Below are positions 1-6,107 of a stretch of 20,373 nt of DNA, piece after piece. The DNA is from Actinomycetota bacterium (GTDB taxonomy: Bacteria > Actinomycetota > Actinomycetes > Nanopelagicales > Nanopelagicaceae): positions 1 through 20,373 of the forward strand of contig CANBRH010000018.1 in NCBI GenBank assembly GCA_947371865.1. Direction: 5' to 3'. The notes beneath the pieces are model-generated. The model made no database searches. It saw nothing but the letters and a program-made list of their open reading frames with translations, and was not told where the DNA came from. A program made the position numbers and the translations under genes. Position 1 is the stretch's first letter. Each line of letters begins with the position of its first letter.

Positions 1-140
1 CGAGCAGGATTCCAATTTCGCCCGGTGGTCATTCGAGCACTTTCTACAAATGCGATGAGATCAGTTTTGGGCTCCGCGCCCTTCATCGCCCCAAAATTTC
101 GATGTAGGTGGTCGAAGGGAATGTAGATGATTCGTTGCAC
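1..140 (-). CDS. Cryptochrome/photolyase-family protein (DPRP type), N-terminal 46 codons, cut by window edge
   Basis: The reading frame opens with GTG at 140, reads on to base 1 without a stop and continues outside the window. The first residues, roughly MQRIIYIPFDHLHRNFG, followed by a KTDLIAFVESARM stretch and a GRNWNPAR stretch, resemble the N-terminal alpha/beta domain of the deoxyribodipyrimidine photolyase-related family (PF04244), flavoproteins thought to bind FAD and, in some members, to repair DNA with light. The GTG shares one base with the TAG stop of the DUF2256 gene (TAGTG), which points to translational coupling; DUF2256 genes often sit beside photolyase-like genes, and this neighbour is the best support for the call. 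Only the N terminus is visible, so FAD-binding residues cannot be checked. A later ATG at 86 is a weaker start because it would drop the conserved first strand. Confidence 0.62.
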   Translation of the reverse strand, partial: MQRIIYIPFDHLHRNFGAMKGAEPKTDLIAFVESARMTTGRNWNPA

Positions 141-280
141 TATTTAGCTCGACATTTGTCGCTGCAGTACTTCACTTCGTTCCAGTTTTTTGCCCATTTC
201 TTACGCCATTCGAATTCTAAGCCGCATGTAACGCAAACTTTGGGTGCGAACCCGTTCTTCGTTAAAGCTATCCGGGTCAT
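140..280 (-). CDS. DUF2256 family small zinc-ribbon-like protein (46 aa)
   Basis: This short gene reads MTRIALTKNGFAPKVCVTCG, then LEFEWRKKWAKNWNEVKYCS, then DKCRAK. Two Cys pairs, CVTCG near residues 16-20 and CSDKC near 39-43, frame a Trp/Lys-rich core with the FEWRKKW motif, which is the hallmark of DUF2256. The Cys arrangement suggests a single bound zinc; the function is unknown. It ends in TAG overlapping the GTG of the photolyase-like gene downstream, so the two are probably co-translated. On its own strand a TACGAT hexamer lies 6 nt before the ATG and no convincing Shine-Dalgarno is present, so it may be leaderless, or it may be the third gene of a VOC-YCII-DUF2256-photolyase run. The opposite-strand frame across 108-293 is a shadow. 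Confidence 0.85.
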   Translation of the reverse strand: MTRIALTKNGFAPKVCVTCGLEFEWRKKWAKNWNEVKYCSDKCRAK

Positions 281-321
281 GTACCTATCGTAAGTTGTAA
301 CATTCAATTCCGCTTGCGCAA

Positions 322-693
322 CTATTTAGCCTCTTGGCGCCGATTCATTAAATTGTCTTGCTCCGGATCGTCCATAATCTTTCTAACCTCTTGGGAACAT
401 CTGCAAGATACGGCGATTTTTCTAGCCCATTCAAAAGCTTCTTCATCTGTCTCGACATCCACAATCGCAAACCCGCCGATGTGTACGGGGCTTTCCTGCA
501 GGGGTCCTTCTGTAACCTTGCCGTCTCCGGAGACGACAAATGGGGAGTATCCCCAAAATCCGCCACCATGTACCCAGGCTCCAGCGTTGATTGCTTCAGC
601 CATAACCGCATGAGCTGCTTCTCCAACTGCGGCAAAGTCCTCTTCAGGAAAAGTCATATCACCGTCGTTAAAAGAGATGAAGTATCTGGTCAT
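322..693 (-). CDS. YCII-related domain protein (123 aa)
   Basis: The protein begins MTRYFISFNDGDMTFPEEDF and continues with a helix (VGEAAHAVMAEAINAGAW), a glycine-rich VHGGGFWGYSPFVVSGDGKV stretch, then ESPVHIGGFAIVDVETDEEAFEWARKIA. This is the dimeric ferredoxin-like fold of YCII/DGPF proteins, a family of small putative enzymes or stress proteins without a defined substrate. The ATG at 693 is preferred to the in-frame GTG at 705 because GAAAGG (711-706 region on this strand) sits about 11 nt before the ATG and would overlap the GTG. The tail (DDPEQDNLMNRRQEAK) is polar and probably disordered. It lies between the VOC gene and the DUF2256 gene on the same strand. Family assignment is fairly sure, biological role unknown. 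Confidence 0.8.
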   Translation of the reverse strand: MTRYFISFNDGDMTFPEEDFAAVGEAAHAVMAEAINAGAWVHGGGFWGYSPFVVSGDGKVTEGPLQESPVHIGGFAIVDVETDEEAFEWARKIAVSCRCSQEVRKIMDDPEQDNLMNRRQEAK

Positions 694-724
694 TAGTTGG
701 ATCACCTTTCGACGTATCTAAATA

Positions 725-1105
725 TTATTTTGTTGGTGCCTTGAGCACGCAGAATTCATTTCCTTCTGGGTCTGCCATAACTACCCACGTTGTATCGGGA
801 TCTTCATCTTGACCTATATCAATTCGTTGAGCGCCCAAAGACTCTAGACGTGCTACTTCCGCCTCTTGATCGTCAGGGCGAAGATCGAAATGCATTCGGT
901 TCTTCCCCGTTTTCAGATCCGGAACTTTAAGAAAGAGAATGTCTGGAAAACCAGTTTCTCGTGGATCCCCGAGCTCGCGTTCAATCCAAACTCCGATCTC
1001 ATCGCCGCCAACGCCGACGTGCCAGCCCAGGGCTTGCGCCCAAAAATCGGCAAGAAAGGCGGGGTTGGCGCAGTCGACGGTGAGGCATTGGAGTTTCAGA
1101 GTCAT
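725..1105 (-). CDS. VOC superfamily (glyoxalase-like) protein (126 aa)
   Basis: A single-unit vicinal-oxygen-chelate protein. The start MTLKLQCLTVDCANPAFLADF, then FWAQALGWHVGVGGDE, is the usual first beta-alpha-beta element of Glyoxalase_6-type proteins; KNRMHFDLRPDDQEAEVARL and a C-terminal VVMADPEGNEFCVL give the second element, with His and Glu of the HFDL and GNEFCVL motifs as likely metal ligands. Members include antibiotic-binding proteins and dioxygenase-like enzymes, but most, like this one, have no known substrate. It is the first gene of a minus-strand run into the YCII gene 31 nt further on. Upstream of the ATG an AATAAT hexamer stands 6 nt away and no Shine-Dalgarno is seen, so a leaderless start is possible but weak. 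Confidence 0.85.
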   Translation of the reverse strand: MTLKLQCLTVDCANPAFLADFWAQALGWHVGVGGDEIGVWIERELGDPRETGFPDILFLKVPDLKTGKNRMHFDLRPDDQEAEVARLESLGAQRIDIGQDEDPDTTWVVMADPEGNEFCVLKAPTK

Positions 1106-1182
1106 GGATCAATTATTGCAGGGGGAGAAAAGCTCAAAGGGTCACATTCGCTGGAGTAATCAAAGTGGAAGTGGCCAAAAAG

Positions 1183-1255
1183 TGCGTTGTGAGGGACTCG
1201 AACCCCCGACCCGGTGATTAAGAGTCACCTGCTCTACCAACTGAGCTAACAACGC
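1183..1255 (-). tRNA. tRNA-Lys (anticodon CUU)
   Basis: Read on the minus strand, the acceptor arm GCGTTGT pairs with ACAACGC, the D-arm has GCTC/GAGC, the anticodon stem GGTGA/TCACC encloses loop CTCTTAA (anticodon CTT), and the T-arm has GGGTTCGAGTCCC. It is 73 nt to the discriminator A; the next bases are CT, so the 3' CCA is not encoded. It lies downstream of the PII gene on the same strand. Confidence 0.96.
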
Positions 1256-1318
1256 GGGAAAAACTGTTTTTACGTGCGGAGCAGACCTTATCAGCGCAGC
1301 CCTGCGCGGGCAAAAAGG

Positions 1319-1657
1319 CTATAGAGCGTCAGATCCACGCTCATTAGTGCGCACTCGAACAACGGTTTCGATGGGGGATACCCAGATCTTGCCATCGCCA
1401 ATGGAACCGGTATTGGCAGTGGTGGTGACCAGGTCGAGGACGCGGTCCAGATCGAGATCATCGACCAGAATTTCGAGGCGGACTTTGGGGATGAGGTCGA
1501 CGGTGTATTCGGCGCCGCGATAGACCTCGGTGTGGCCTTTTTGGCGACCGAATCCCACTGCTTCCGATACGGTCATTCCGGCTACGCCATTTGCCTGCAG
1601 CACATCTTTGATCTCGTTCACGCGGGCAGGTTTAACAATTGCAGTTATGAGTTTCAT
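1319..1657 (-). CDS. Nitrogen regulatory protein PII (GlnB/GlnK family, 112 aa)
   Basis: A full-length PII signal protein. The start MKLITAIVKPARVNEIKDVL is canonical. The T-loop runs from about residue 36 to 55 and contains YRGAEY, whose second tyrosine is residue 51, the residue adenylylated or uridylylated in PII proteins (adenylylated by GlnD in actinobacteria). The TTTANTGSIGDGKIWV stretch is the second PII signature and forms the ATP/2-oxoglutarate site. PII trimers sense nitrogen, energy and 2-oxoglutarate and usually control AmtB or nitrogen enzymes. No amtB or glnD is beside it; instead it follows the pyrophosphatase gene with 2 nt between stop and start and no Shine-Dalgarno, so translation is probably coupled. 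I cannot tell GlnB from GlnK from sequence alone. Confidence 0.95.
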   Translation of the reverse strand: MKLITAIVKPARVNEIKDVLQANGVAGMTVSEAVGFGRQKGHTEVYRGAEYTVDLIPKVRLEILVDDLDLDRVLDLVTTTANTGSIGDGKIWVSPIETVVRVRTNERGSDAL

Positions 1658-1659
1658 CG

Positions 1660-2151
1660 TTAGTGCTTTTCAAAGCGTTCGTAAGAATTAACAATTTCTT
1701 GTTGAGCAGGATCATGGTTAACCCATTCGCCGCCGATGACGTTCTTGCCTGGTTCTAGCGCTTTATAGACCTGGAAGAAGTGCTCGATTTCATCGAGTTC
1801 GTATCTGCCAACATCGGCAAGATCTTGAAGGTGGCTCTTGCGGATATCGCCAGCCGCAACACAGAGAAGTTTGTCATCGCCACCTGCTTCGTCCTCCATG
1901 CGGTACATACCTATTACGCGACAGGAGACTACGCATCCGGGAAAGGTGGGTTCATCCAACATGACCAATGCGTCAAGCGGGTCGCCATCGTTAGAGAGAG
2001 TGTTCTTTACGAAACCGTAGTCGAAGGGATAACGGGTCGAAGTGAAGAGCATGCGGTCCAAGCGGATCTCGCCAGTTTCGTGGTCGATCTCGTACTTGTT
2101 GCGACTTCCGGCAGGGATTTCGATGACAACGTCGAAGATCATCTGTTCCAT
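1660..2151 (-). CDS. ppa: Inorganic pyrophosphatase, family I (163 aa)
   Basis: This cytosolic hydrolase splits pyrophosphate to two phosphates and so pulls biosynthetic reactions forward. The N-terminal VVIEIPAGSRNKYEID stretch holds the substrate-binding Lys/Arg/Glu set; RYPFDYGFV and the signature DGDPLDALVML supply the metal-binding aspartates; AAGDIRKSHLQDL and EIEHFFQVYKALEPGK complete the family I fold. Length matches prokaryotic family I enzymes. The ATG at 2151 is chosen because GAGGAG lies 7 nt upstream; the frame extends to a TTG at 2166 but that start would lie within this ribosome site. The PII gene follows after 2 nt. The tRNA-His gene lies just upstream on the same strand. Confidence 0.95.
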   Translation of the reverse strand: MEQMIFDVVIEIPAGSRNKYEIDHETGEIRLDRMLFTSTRYPFDYGFVKNTLSNDGDPLDALVMLDEPTFPGCVVSCRVIGMYRMEDEAGGDDKLLCVAAGDIRKSHLQDLADVGRYELDEIEHFFQVYKALEPGKNVIGGEWVNHDPAQQEIVNSYERFEKH

Positions 2152-2220
2152 ATTCGATCTCCTCAATTAAAGGGCTTGCTGGAAACCTTGGAGATTACCA
2201 ACGCGCTTGGTGACAAATAG

Positions 2221-2297
2221 TGGGGTGAGCGACGGGGCTCGAACCCGCGACATCTCGGACCACAACCGAGTGCTCTACCAGCTGAGCTACGCCCACC
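2221..2297 (-). tRNA. tRNA-His (anticodon GUG) with G-1 and encoded CCA
   Basis: On the minus strand, GTGGGCG pairs with CGCTCAC, the anticodon stem CTCGG/CCGAG encloses loop TTGTGGT (anticodon GTG), and the T-arm has GGGTTCGAGCCCC. Base 2297 supplies the extra G at position -1 that pairs with discriminator C73, the identity element of tRNA-His. Bases 2223-2221 read CCA, so the 3' end is encoded, unlike the other two tRNAs here. Confidence 0.96.
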
Positions 2298-2308
2298 ATG
2301 AGGGGGTA

Positions 2309-2337
2309 ATACTACGGTAAGAAGTGAGGACGGTTAA
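2309..2337 (-). promoter_or_regulatory. Probable promoter of tRNA-His
   Basis: On the minus strand TTAACC (2337-2332) and TAGTAT (2314-2309) are separated by exactly 17 nt and point at the tRNA, whose 5' end is 11 nt further on. Four of six bases of the upstream box match TTGACA. Confidence 0.5.
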
Positions 2338-2356
2338 ATTGCCCCGTTTTGAGTGC

Positions 2357-2911
2357 TTAGTTATTGGGAATGAAAATCGAACTGCGGTAGTAATCCAGTT
2401 CGTCGATGGAATCTCGAATGTCGCCTAAAGCGCGGTGGTTGCCGGTCTTTTTGGGGGCGGCAAAGTAGATGCGTGGATACCAACGGCGGGCTAATTCCTT
2501 GATGGAGGAGACGTCCACAGTTCGGTAGTGCAGGTATTCGTTAAAGGCAGGCAGGTCGCGGGCGATAAAGGTGCGGTCGACTGAGACCGAGTTGCCCGCC
2601 AGCGGCGACTTGCCGGCATCGGGGGCGTACTTTTTCAGGTATTCCATAATTCGGGACTCGGCTTCCTCGTGGCTGACGCCATTTGGGATCTCGGTAATGA
2701 GGCCCGATTCGGTGTGCATATTGCGGACGAAGTCATTCATGCCATCCAATTGCTCTTGGGTGGCCTTGATAACCAGGTCGACGCCTTCACCCAGGATGTT
2801 CAATTGCGAGTCGGTGACCAGGACGGCGATCTCGACCAGTACATCTTTATTGAGGTCAAGGCCAGTCATCTCGCAGTCGACCCAAATCAGGTTGGGGGAA
2901 TCAGAAGCCAT
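2357..2911 (-). CDS. orn: Oligoribonuclease (184 aa)
   Basis: A 3'-to-5' exoribonuclease of the DEDDh class that degrades 2-5 nt RNA and finishes mRNA decay; in many bacteria it also degrades linear pGpG. Motif Exo I is WVDCEMTGLD (Asp12, Glu14), Exo II is within GNSVSVDRTFIARDLP, and Exo III is KTGNHRALGDIRDSIDEL with the catalytic His and Asp. RYPFD-like features are absent, as expected; the length is typical. The ATG at 2911 has no Shine-Dalgarno, but TAGGGT (2923-2918) lies 6 nt before it, suggesting a leaderless mRNA. It is transcribed divergently from the phosphate-transport operon and sits upstream of tRNA-His, an arrangement I recall as common in actinobacteria. Confidence 0.95.
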   Translation of the reverse strand: MASDSPNLIWVDCEMTGLDLNKDVLVEIAVLVTDSQLNILGEGVDLVIKATQEQLDGMNDFVRNMHTESGLITEIPNGVSHEEAESRIMEYLKKYAPDAGKSPLAGNSVSVDRTFIARDLPAFNEYLHYRTVDVSSIKELARRWYPRIYFAAPKKTGNHRALGDIRDSIDELDYYRSSIFIPNN

Positions 2912-2974
2912 GGGGCAACCCTAAGGCATTGGTTTCGGTCGGTCTCGGCCAAGAGCGTGAGATTACGGTGATGA

Positions 2975-3007
2975 ATTCACCCTTCGTTCACCTTCTCGTA
3001 ACCCTAG
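2975..3007 (+). promoter_or_regulatory. PHO box upstream of pstC (three 11-nt direct repeats)
   Basis: Three consecutive 11-nt units, ATTCACCCTTC, GTTCACCTTCT and CGTAACCCTAG, match the (G/A)TTCACC direct-repeat pattern bound by PhoP in Streptomyces. A CACTAT hexamer at 3035-3040 begins 28 nt after the last unit and is the likely -10 box, 7 nt before the GTG at 3048. Confidence 0.8.
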
Positions 3008-3047
3008 TTCTACGTTGGAAGAGGCAATACCCAGCACTATCTGCTTC

Positions 3048-4037
3048 GTGAGTGCAACTATTTCGCAGCGCCCCGTGCCGCCCGCCGCGCGCGAAATCAC
3101 CACCAAACCTCGAACATCCGACCGCATTTTTCGCGGGGTCGTCACCGGTTTCGGAATGGCCTCTTTAGCCATTTTGACCTTGATTGGGTTGTTCTTAGCA
3201 TTACGCGGTTTCCAAACGTTTAAACACGAAGGCTTGCACTTCTTGACGGGCGTGAAGTGGGAATCGGTGACATCAGATTCCGGCAAAGTCACTACTGACT
3301 TCGGCGTCGGGGCGATGTTGATCGGTACAGTCTTGATTGCTTGTGTGGCGCTAGTTGTCGGCGTTCCGCTATCAGTTCTATCTGCGCTCTATTTGTCTTT
3401 CTACGTGCCAGAACGACTCAAGAAGTTGTTGGTATCTGTTGTCGATCTTATGGCTGCGTTCCCGTCCATTCTTTATGGGCTTTGGGGATTCTTCATTTTA
3501 ATGCCGATGGTCGAATATTGGGCGAAATTACTTTATAAATACCTTCGTTGGATTCCGATCTTTGATGCGCCACAACCATTTTTCGAGCGCTCGCCATTTG
3601 TGGCAGGCATTGTCTTGGCGATCATGATCATTCCGATTGTGACATCGGTATCGCGCGAAATTTTTGCGCAGACACCTTTGGATCGAGTTCAAGCTGCCTA
3701 TGCATTGGGTGCAACACGTTGGGCCATGATCAAGACCGTTGTTCTGCCCTTTGGCTCCAGTGGAATCGTTGGTGGCGCCATGTTAGGTCTTGGTCGTGCT
3801 TTCGGTGAAACCGTTGCCGTCTTTAGTGTGCTCAACATTGTCTTTAAAGTGAACTTCCATATTCTTTATGGAACTGGCGGAAATATCGCTTCGATGATTA
3901 TTTTGAAGTGGGGCGAGGCCACGGGCGATGAGACAAAAGCGCTTCTAGCCGCTGGTTTTATCTTGTTCGTATTAACGTTGTTGGTAAATATGTTGGCTAA
4001 CTTCATTGTTCGTCGTACGTTGAAATCAGGCAAGTAA
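3048..4037 (+). CDS. pstC: Phosphate ABC transporter permease PstC
   Basis: One of the two membrane subunits of the PstSCAB high-affinity phosphate importer. After a basic N-terminal stretch, the first membrane segment is around MASLAILTLIGLFLALRGF; further segments follow at ACVALVVGVPLSVLSALYL, VDLMAAFPSILYGLWGFF, and near the C terminus. The EAA-like coupling loop is QAAYALGATRWAMIKTVVLP. I choose GTG 3048 (MSATISQRPV) over TTG 3015 because the likely -10 box at 3035-3040 would put the transcript start after the TTG; no Shine-Dalgarno precedes either. With this start the protein has 329 residues. The pstA ATG follows the TAA without a gap. Start confidence is moderate, identity is high. 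Confidence 0.93.
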   Translation: MSATISQRPVPPAAREITTKPRTSDRIFRGVVTGFGMASLAILTLIGLFLALRGFQTFKHEGLHFLTGVKWESVTSDSGKVTTDFGVGAMLIGTVLIACVALVVGVPLSVLSALYLSFYVPERLKKLLVSVVDLMAAFPSILYGLWGFFILMPMVEYWAKLLYKYLRWIPIFDAPQPFFERSPFVAGIVLAIMIIPIVTSVSREIFAQTPLDRVQAAYALGATRWAMIKTVVLPFGSSGIVGGAMLGLGRAFGETVAVFSVLNIVFKVNFHILYGTGGNIASMIILKWGEATGDETKALLAAGFILFVLTLLVNMLANFIVRRTLKSGK

Positions 4038-5093
4038 ATGGCGAACACAGTGATCTCGCCGGTTCAACCTCAGAAGCCGTGGAAAGCCACAAAACTGGAA
4101 TTATTGCCAACGGTGCTTATTTTGCTGGGCACAGTAGTTGCCACATATGTATTTGTCGCCGTAACTCCGATGAAGGGAAAGTTGGCTTATGCCTTCATCT
4201 TCTTCGTCTTTGGCACATCGGCGATATCAATTCGCAATTGGGTAAAGCTAGGAAGGGCGGCGGCCAAAGATGCTTTAGCCTCATCGATCGCCTTTACAGG
4301 TGCTGCAATCGTTTTCTTGCCCGTCATTTCCATTCTTTGGACGACGATTTACAAGGGAATCCCAGGGCTTCATTGGACTCTCTTTACTCAGTCCATGTTC
4401 ACCGCTTCTTATTCAGATCCAGTTTCTAAAGGCGGTTTGCTTCATGCACTTGTCGGCACTCTCTATTTGATCTTCATCTCCATCATCGTCTCTGTCCCGA
4501 TGGGAATTTTGACGGCACTTTATTTGACGGAAATTAAGGGTCGAGGCTCTAAGTTCATTCAATTTGTAGTTCAGGCAATGTCTGGTGTGCCTTCTGTTGT
4601 CGCCGGTCTCTTTATTTTCGCGGCCCTGATTGTTTCGACGCCGATCAAAGCATCAGCGATTGCTGGTGCTTTTGCGCTTTCTATCTTGATGATCCCGACC
4701 GTCACTCGTACGGCTCAAGAAGTGCTTTTGTTGGTACCCAATGACCTTCGCGAAGCTGGACAAGCGCTAGGTGCAACACAATGGCGCACGGTCGCAACCA
4801 TTGTTGTCCCAGCTGCTCGAAATGGCTTGATCACCGCCACCATCTTGGGCGTGGCCCGTATCGCTGGCGAAACCGCACCACTTCTCTTCACCATTGGCGG
4901 ATCCGATAACCTGAACTGGAATCCCTTTAAGGATTACCAAGGTGCGCTGCCATTCTATGTTTGGAAGGGCTTGCTTTTAGGTACGCCTGAATCCATTCAA
5001 AGAGCATGGACGGGCATCTTGGTTCTGCTTACTCTTGTACTAATACTTTTCGTACTTGCACGAACTCTTGGCGGACGAAGGATGAAAAAGTAA
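4038..5093 (+). CDS. pstA: Phosphate ABC transporter permease PstA (351 aa)
   Basis: The second membrane subunit of the phosphate importer. The N-terminal third carries two to three membrane segments (around LLPTVLILLGTVVATYVFVA and LAYAFIFFVFGTSAISI) before the usual PstA core: GGLLHALVGTLYLIFISIIV, VPMGILTALYLTEI, VVQAMSGVPSVVAGLFIF, and the EAA loop DLREAGQALGATQWRTVATI. The AGETAPLLFTIGG motif is typical of PstA. Its ATG directly abuts the pstC stop, and its TAA overlaps the ATG of pstB by one base, so the three are one tightly coupled transcription unit. The N-terminal region is longer than in many PstA proteins. Confidence 0.95.
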   Translation: MANTVISPVQPQKPWKATKLELLPTVLILLGTVVATYVFVAVTPMKGKLAYAFIFFVFGTSAISIRNWVKLGRAAAKDALASSIAFTGAAIVFLPVISILWTTIYKGIPGLHWTLFTQSMFTASYSDPVSKGGLLHALVGTLYLIFISIIVSVPMGILTALYLTEIKGRGSKFIQFVVQAMSGVPSVVAGLFIFAALIVSTPIKASAIAGAFALSILMIPTVTRTAQEVLLLVPNDLREAGQALGATQWRTVATIVVPAARNGLITATILGVARIAGETAPLLFTIGGSDNLNWNPFKDYQGALPFYVWKGLLLGTPESIQRAWTGILVLLTLVLILFVLARTLGGRRMKK

Positions 5094-5980
5094 TGCCTAT
5101 CAATGAATACAGCGATGGAGAAGACATGTCGATTGATGCTGCCCCTGCGACCAATTCCCTAGCCGGAGTTGCATCAGCGCATGCCAATGCTCGCCAACCA
5201 GGAAATGCTCCATTGGGTTCAGGGCTGGAAGCGCGGGGCATTCACGCGTGGTTCGGAAAGCACCTCGCCTTAGAAAACGTCTCTCTTGATTTCGCATCAG
5301 GCACCGTCACCGCCTTGATTGGGCCATCGGGCTGTGGCAAGTCCACCTTTATTCGCACTCTTAATCGCATGCACGAGTTCATTCCCTCCGCTGCAATGGC
5401 CGGTGAAGTGTTACTGGATGGTCAAGATATTTATTCCAAGGGCATGGACGTTACGAAGATTCGTTTGCAAATCGGCATGGTTTTCCAAAAGCCCAACCCA
5501 TTTCCTTCAATGACAATTGGCGAGAATGTTCTCTCTGGTCTCAAGTTGGCGCAATTAAAGGTCGAAAATAAAGATGAGCTTATGCAGGAATGTCTTGAGC
5601 GCGCTGGTCTCTGGGCTGAAGTAAAAGATCGCTTGGGGGCTCACGCTGGCGGATTATCAGGTGGACAACAACAGCGTCTCTGTATTGCCCGTGCGCTGGC
5701 TGTGAAGCCGAAAGTCTTGCTGATGGATGAGCCTTGCTCTGCATTGGACCCAGGATCAACTCTTCGTATCGAGGACACCATTGGTCAGTTGGCTCAAACC
5801 ATGACGATCATCATTGTTACTCACAATATGCAACAGGCTGCCCGCGTCAGCGACTACACCGCCTTCTTCCTATCTGATGGTGGCCCCGGAAATATGATCG
5901 AAGTTGGTCCGACTAACGAGATTTTCTCCCGCCCTCGCGATCAGCGCACAGAGAACTACGTTTCGGGTCGTTTCGGCTAA
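5093..5980 (+). CDS. pstB: Phosphate ABC transporter ATPase PstB
   Basis: The ATPase that powers phosphate import. It shows Walker A GPSGCGKST, Q-loop VFQKPNPFPSMT (typical of PstB), signature LSGGQQQRLCIARALA, Walker B VLLMDEPCSALDP and the H-loop VTHNMQQAARV. The C terminus TENYVSGRFG is the classic PstB ending. Two starts are possible. ATG 5093 overlaps the pstA stop (TAATG). ATG 5126 has GGAG 5 nt upstream and would give 284 residues. Either way there is an alanine-rich N-terminal extension of about 30-45 residues before the ABC domain that most PstB proteins lack. No phoU follows; the next gene is pstS with its own promoter. Confidence 0.95.
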   Translation: MPINEYSDGEDMSIDAAPATNSLAGVASAHANARQPGNAPLGSGLEARGIHAWFGKHLALENVSLDFASGTVTALIGPSGCGKSTFIRTLNRMHEFIPSAAMAGEVLLDGQDIYSKGMDVTKIRLQIGMVFQKPNPFPSMTIGENVLSGLKLAQLKVENKDELMQECLERAGLWAEVKDRLGAHAGGLSGGQQQRLCIARALAVKPKVLLMDEPCSALDPGSTLRIEDTIGQLAQTMTIIIVTHNMQQAARVSDYTAFFLSDGGPGNMIEVGPTNEIFSRPRDQRTENYVSGRFG

Positions 5981-5996
5981 AACTGGTTCACCAGTT
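5981..5996 (+). other. Inverted repeat just after pstB, overlapping the first PHO-box unit
   Basis: AACTGG and CCAGTT flank a 4-nt TTCA loop, starting at the base after the pstB stop codon. It is not followed by a T-run, so it is not a classical terminator. It may stabilise the pstCAB 3' end, or it may simply be part of the PhoP site. Confidence 0.5.
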
Positions 5997-6029
5997 ATTC
6001 ACCTTCAATTAGCCAACGGTTTGCCCCCT
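5986..6029 (+). promoter_or_regulatory. PHO box upstream of pstS (four 11-nt direct repeats)
   Basis: Four units in register: GTTCACCAGTT, ATTCACCTTCA, ATTAGCCAACG and GTTTGCCCCCT. The first two are near-perfect PhoP half-sites, the last two weaker. A TAAAGT hexamer at 6057-6062 is the likely -10 box, 27 nt after the last unit, the same gap as at the pstC PHO box. No -35 box is visible, as expected for an activated promoter. Confidence 0.8.
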
Positions 6030-6107
6030 ATCTAGGGCTAGTTTCTTGCCTCTCCATAAAGTTTGGCCACAACGTACAAGTGGTACATCTTCTATGGAGA
6101 GGTTTCA

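Noticed and set aside
108..293. Plus-strand open frame of 61 codons
   Set aside because: It is the antisense of the DUF2256 gene and lacks any family pattern.
1294..1307. GCGCAG/CTGCGC hairpin after the PII gene
   Set aside because: A short 6-bp stem without a T-run on either strand; not enough to call a terminator.
3015..3047. TTG 3015 as the pstC start
   Set aside because: It would precede the likely transcript start and has no ribosome site; GTG 3048 fits the -10 box better.
2963..3292. Minus-strand open frame of 109 codons upstream of and within pstC
   Set aside because: It lies across the PHO box and antisense to pstC, and shows no recognisable domain.
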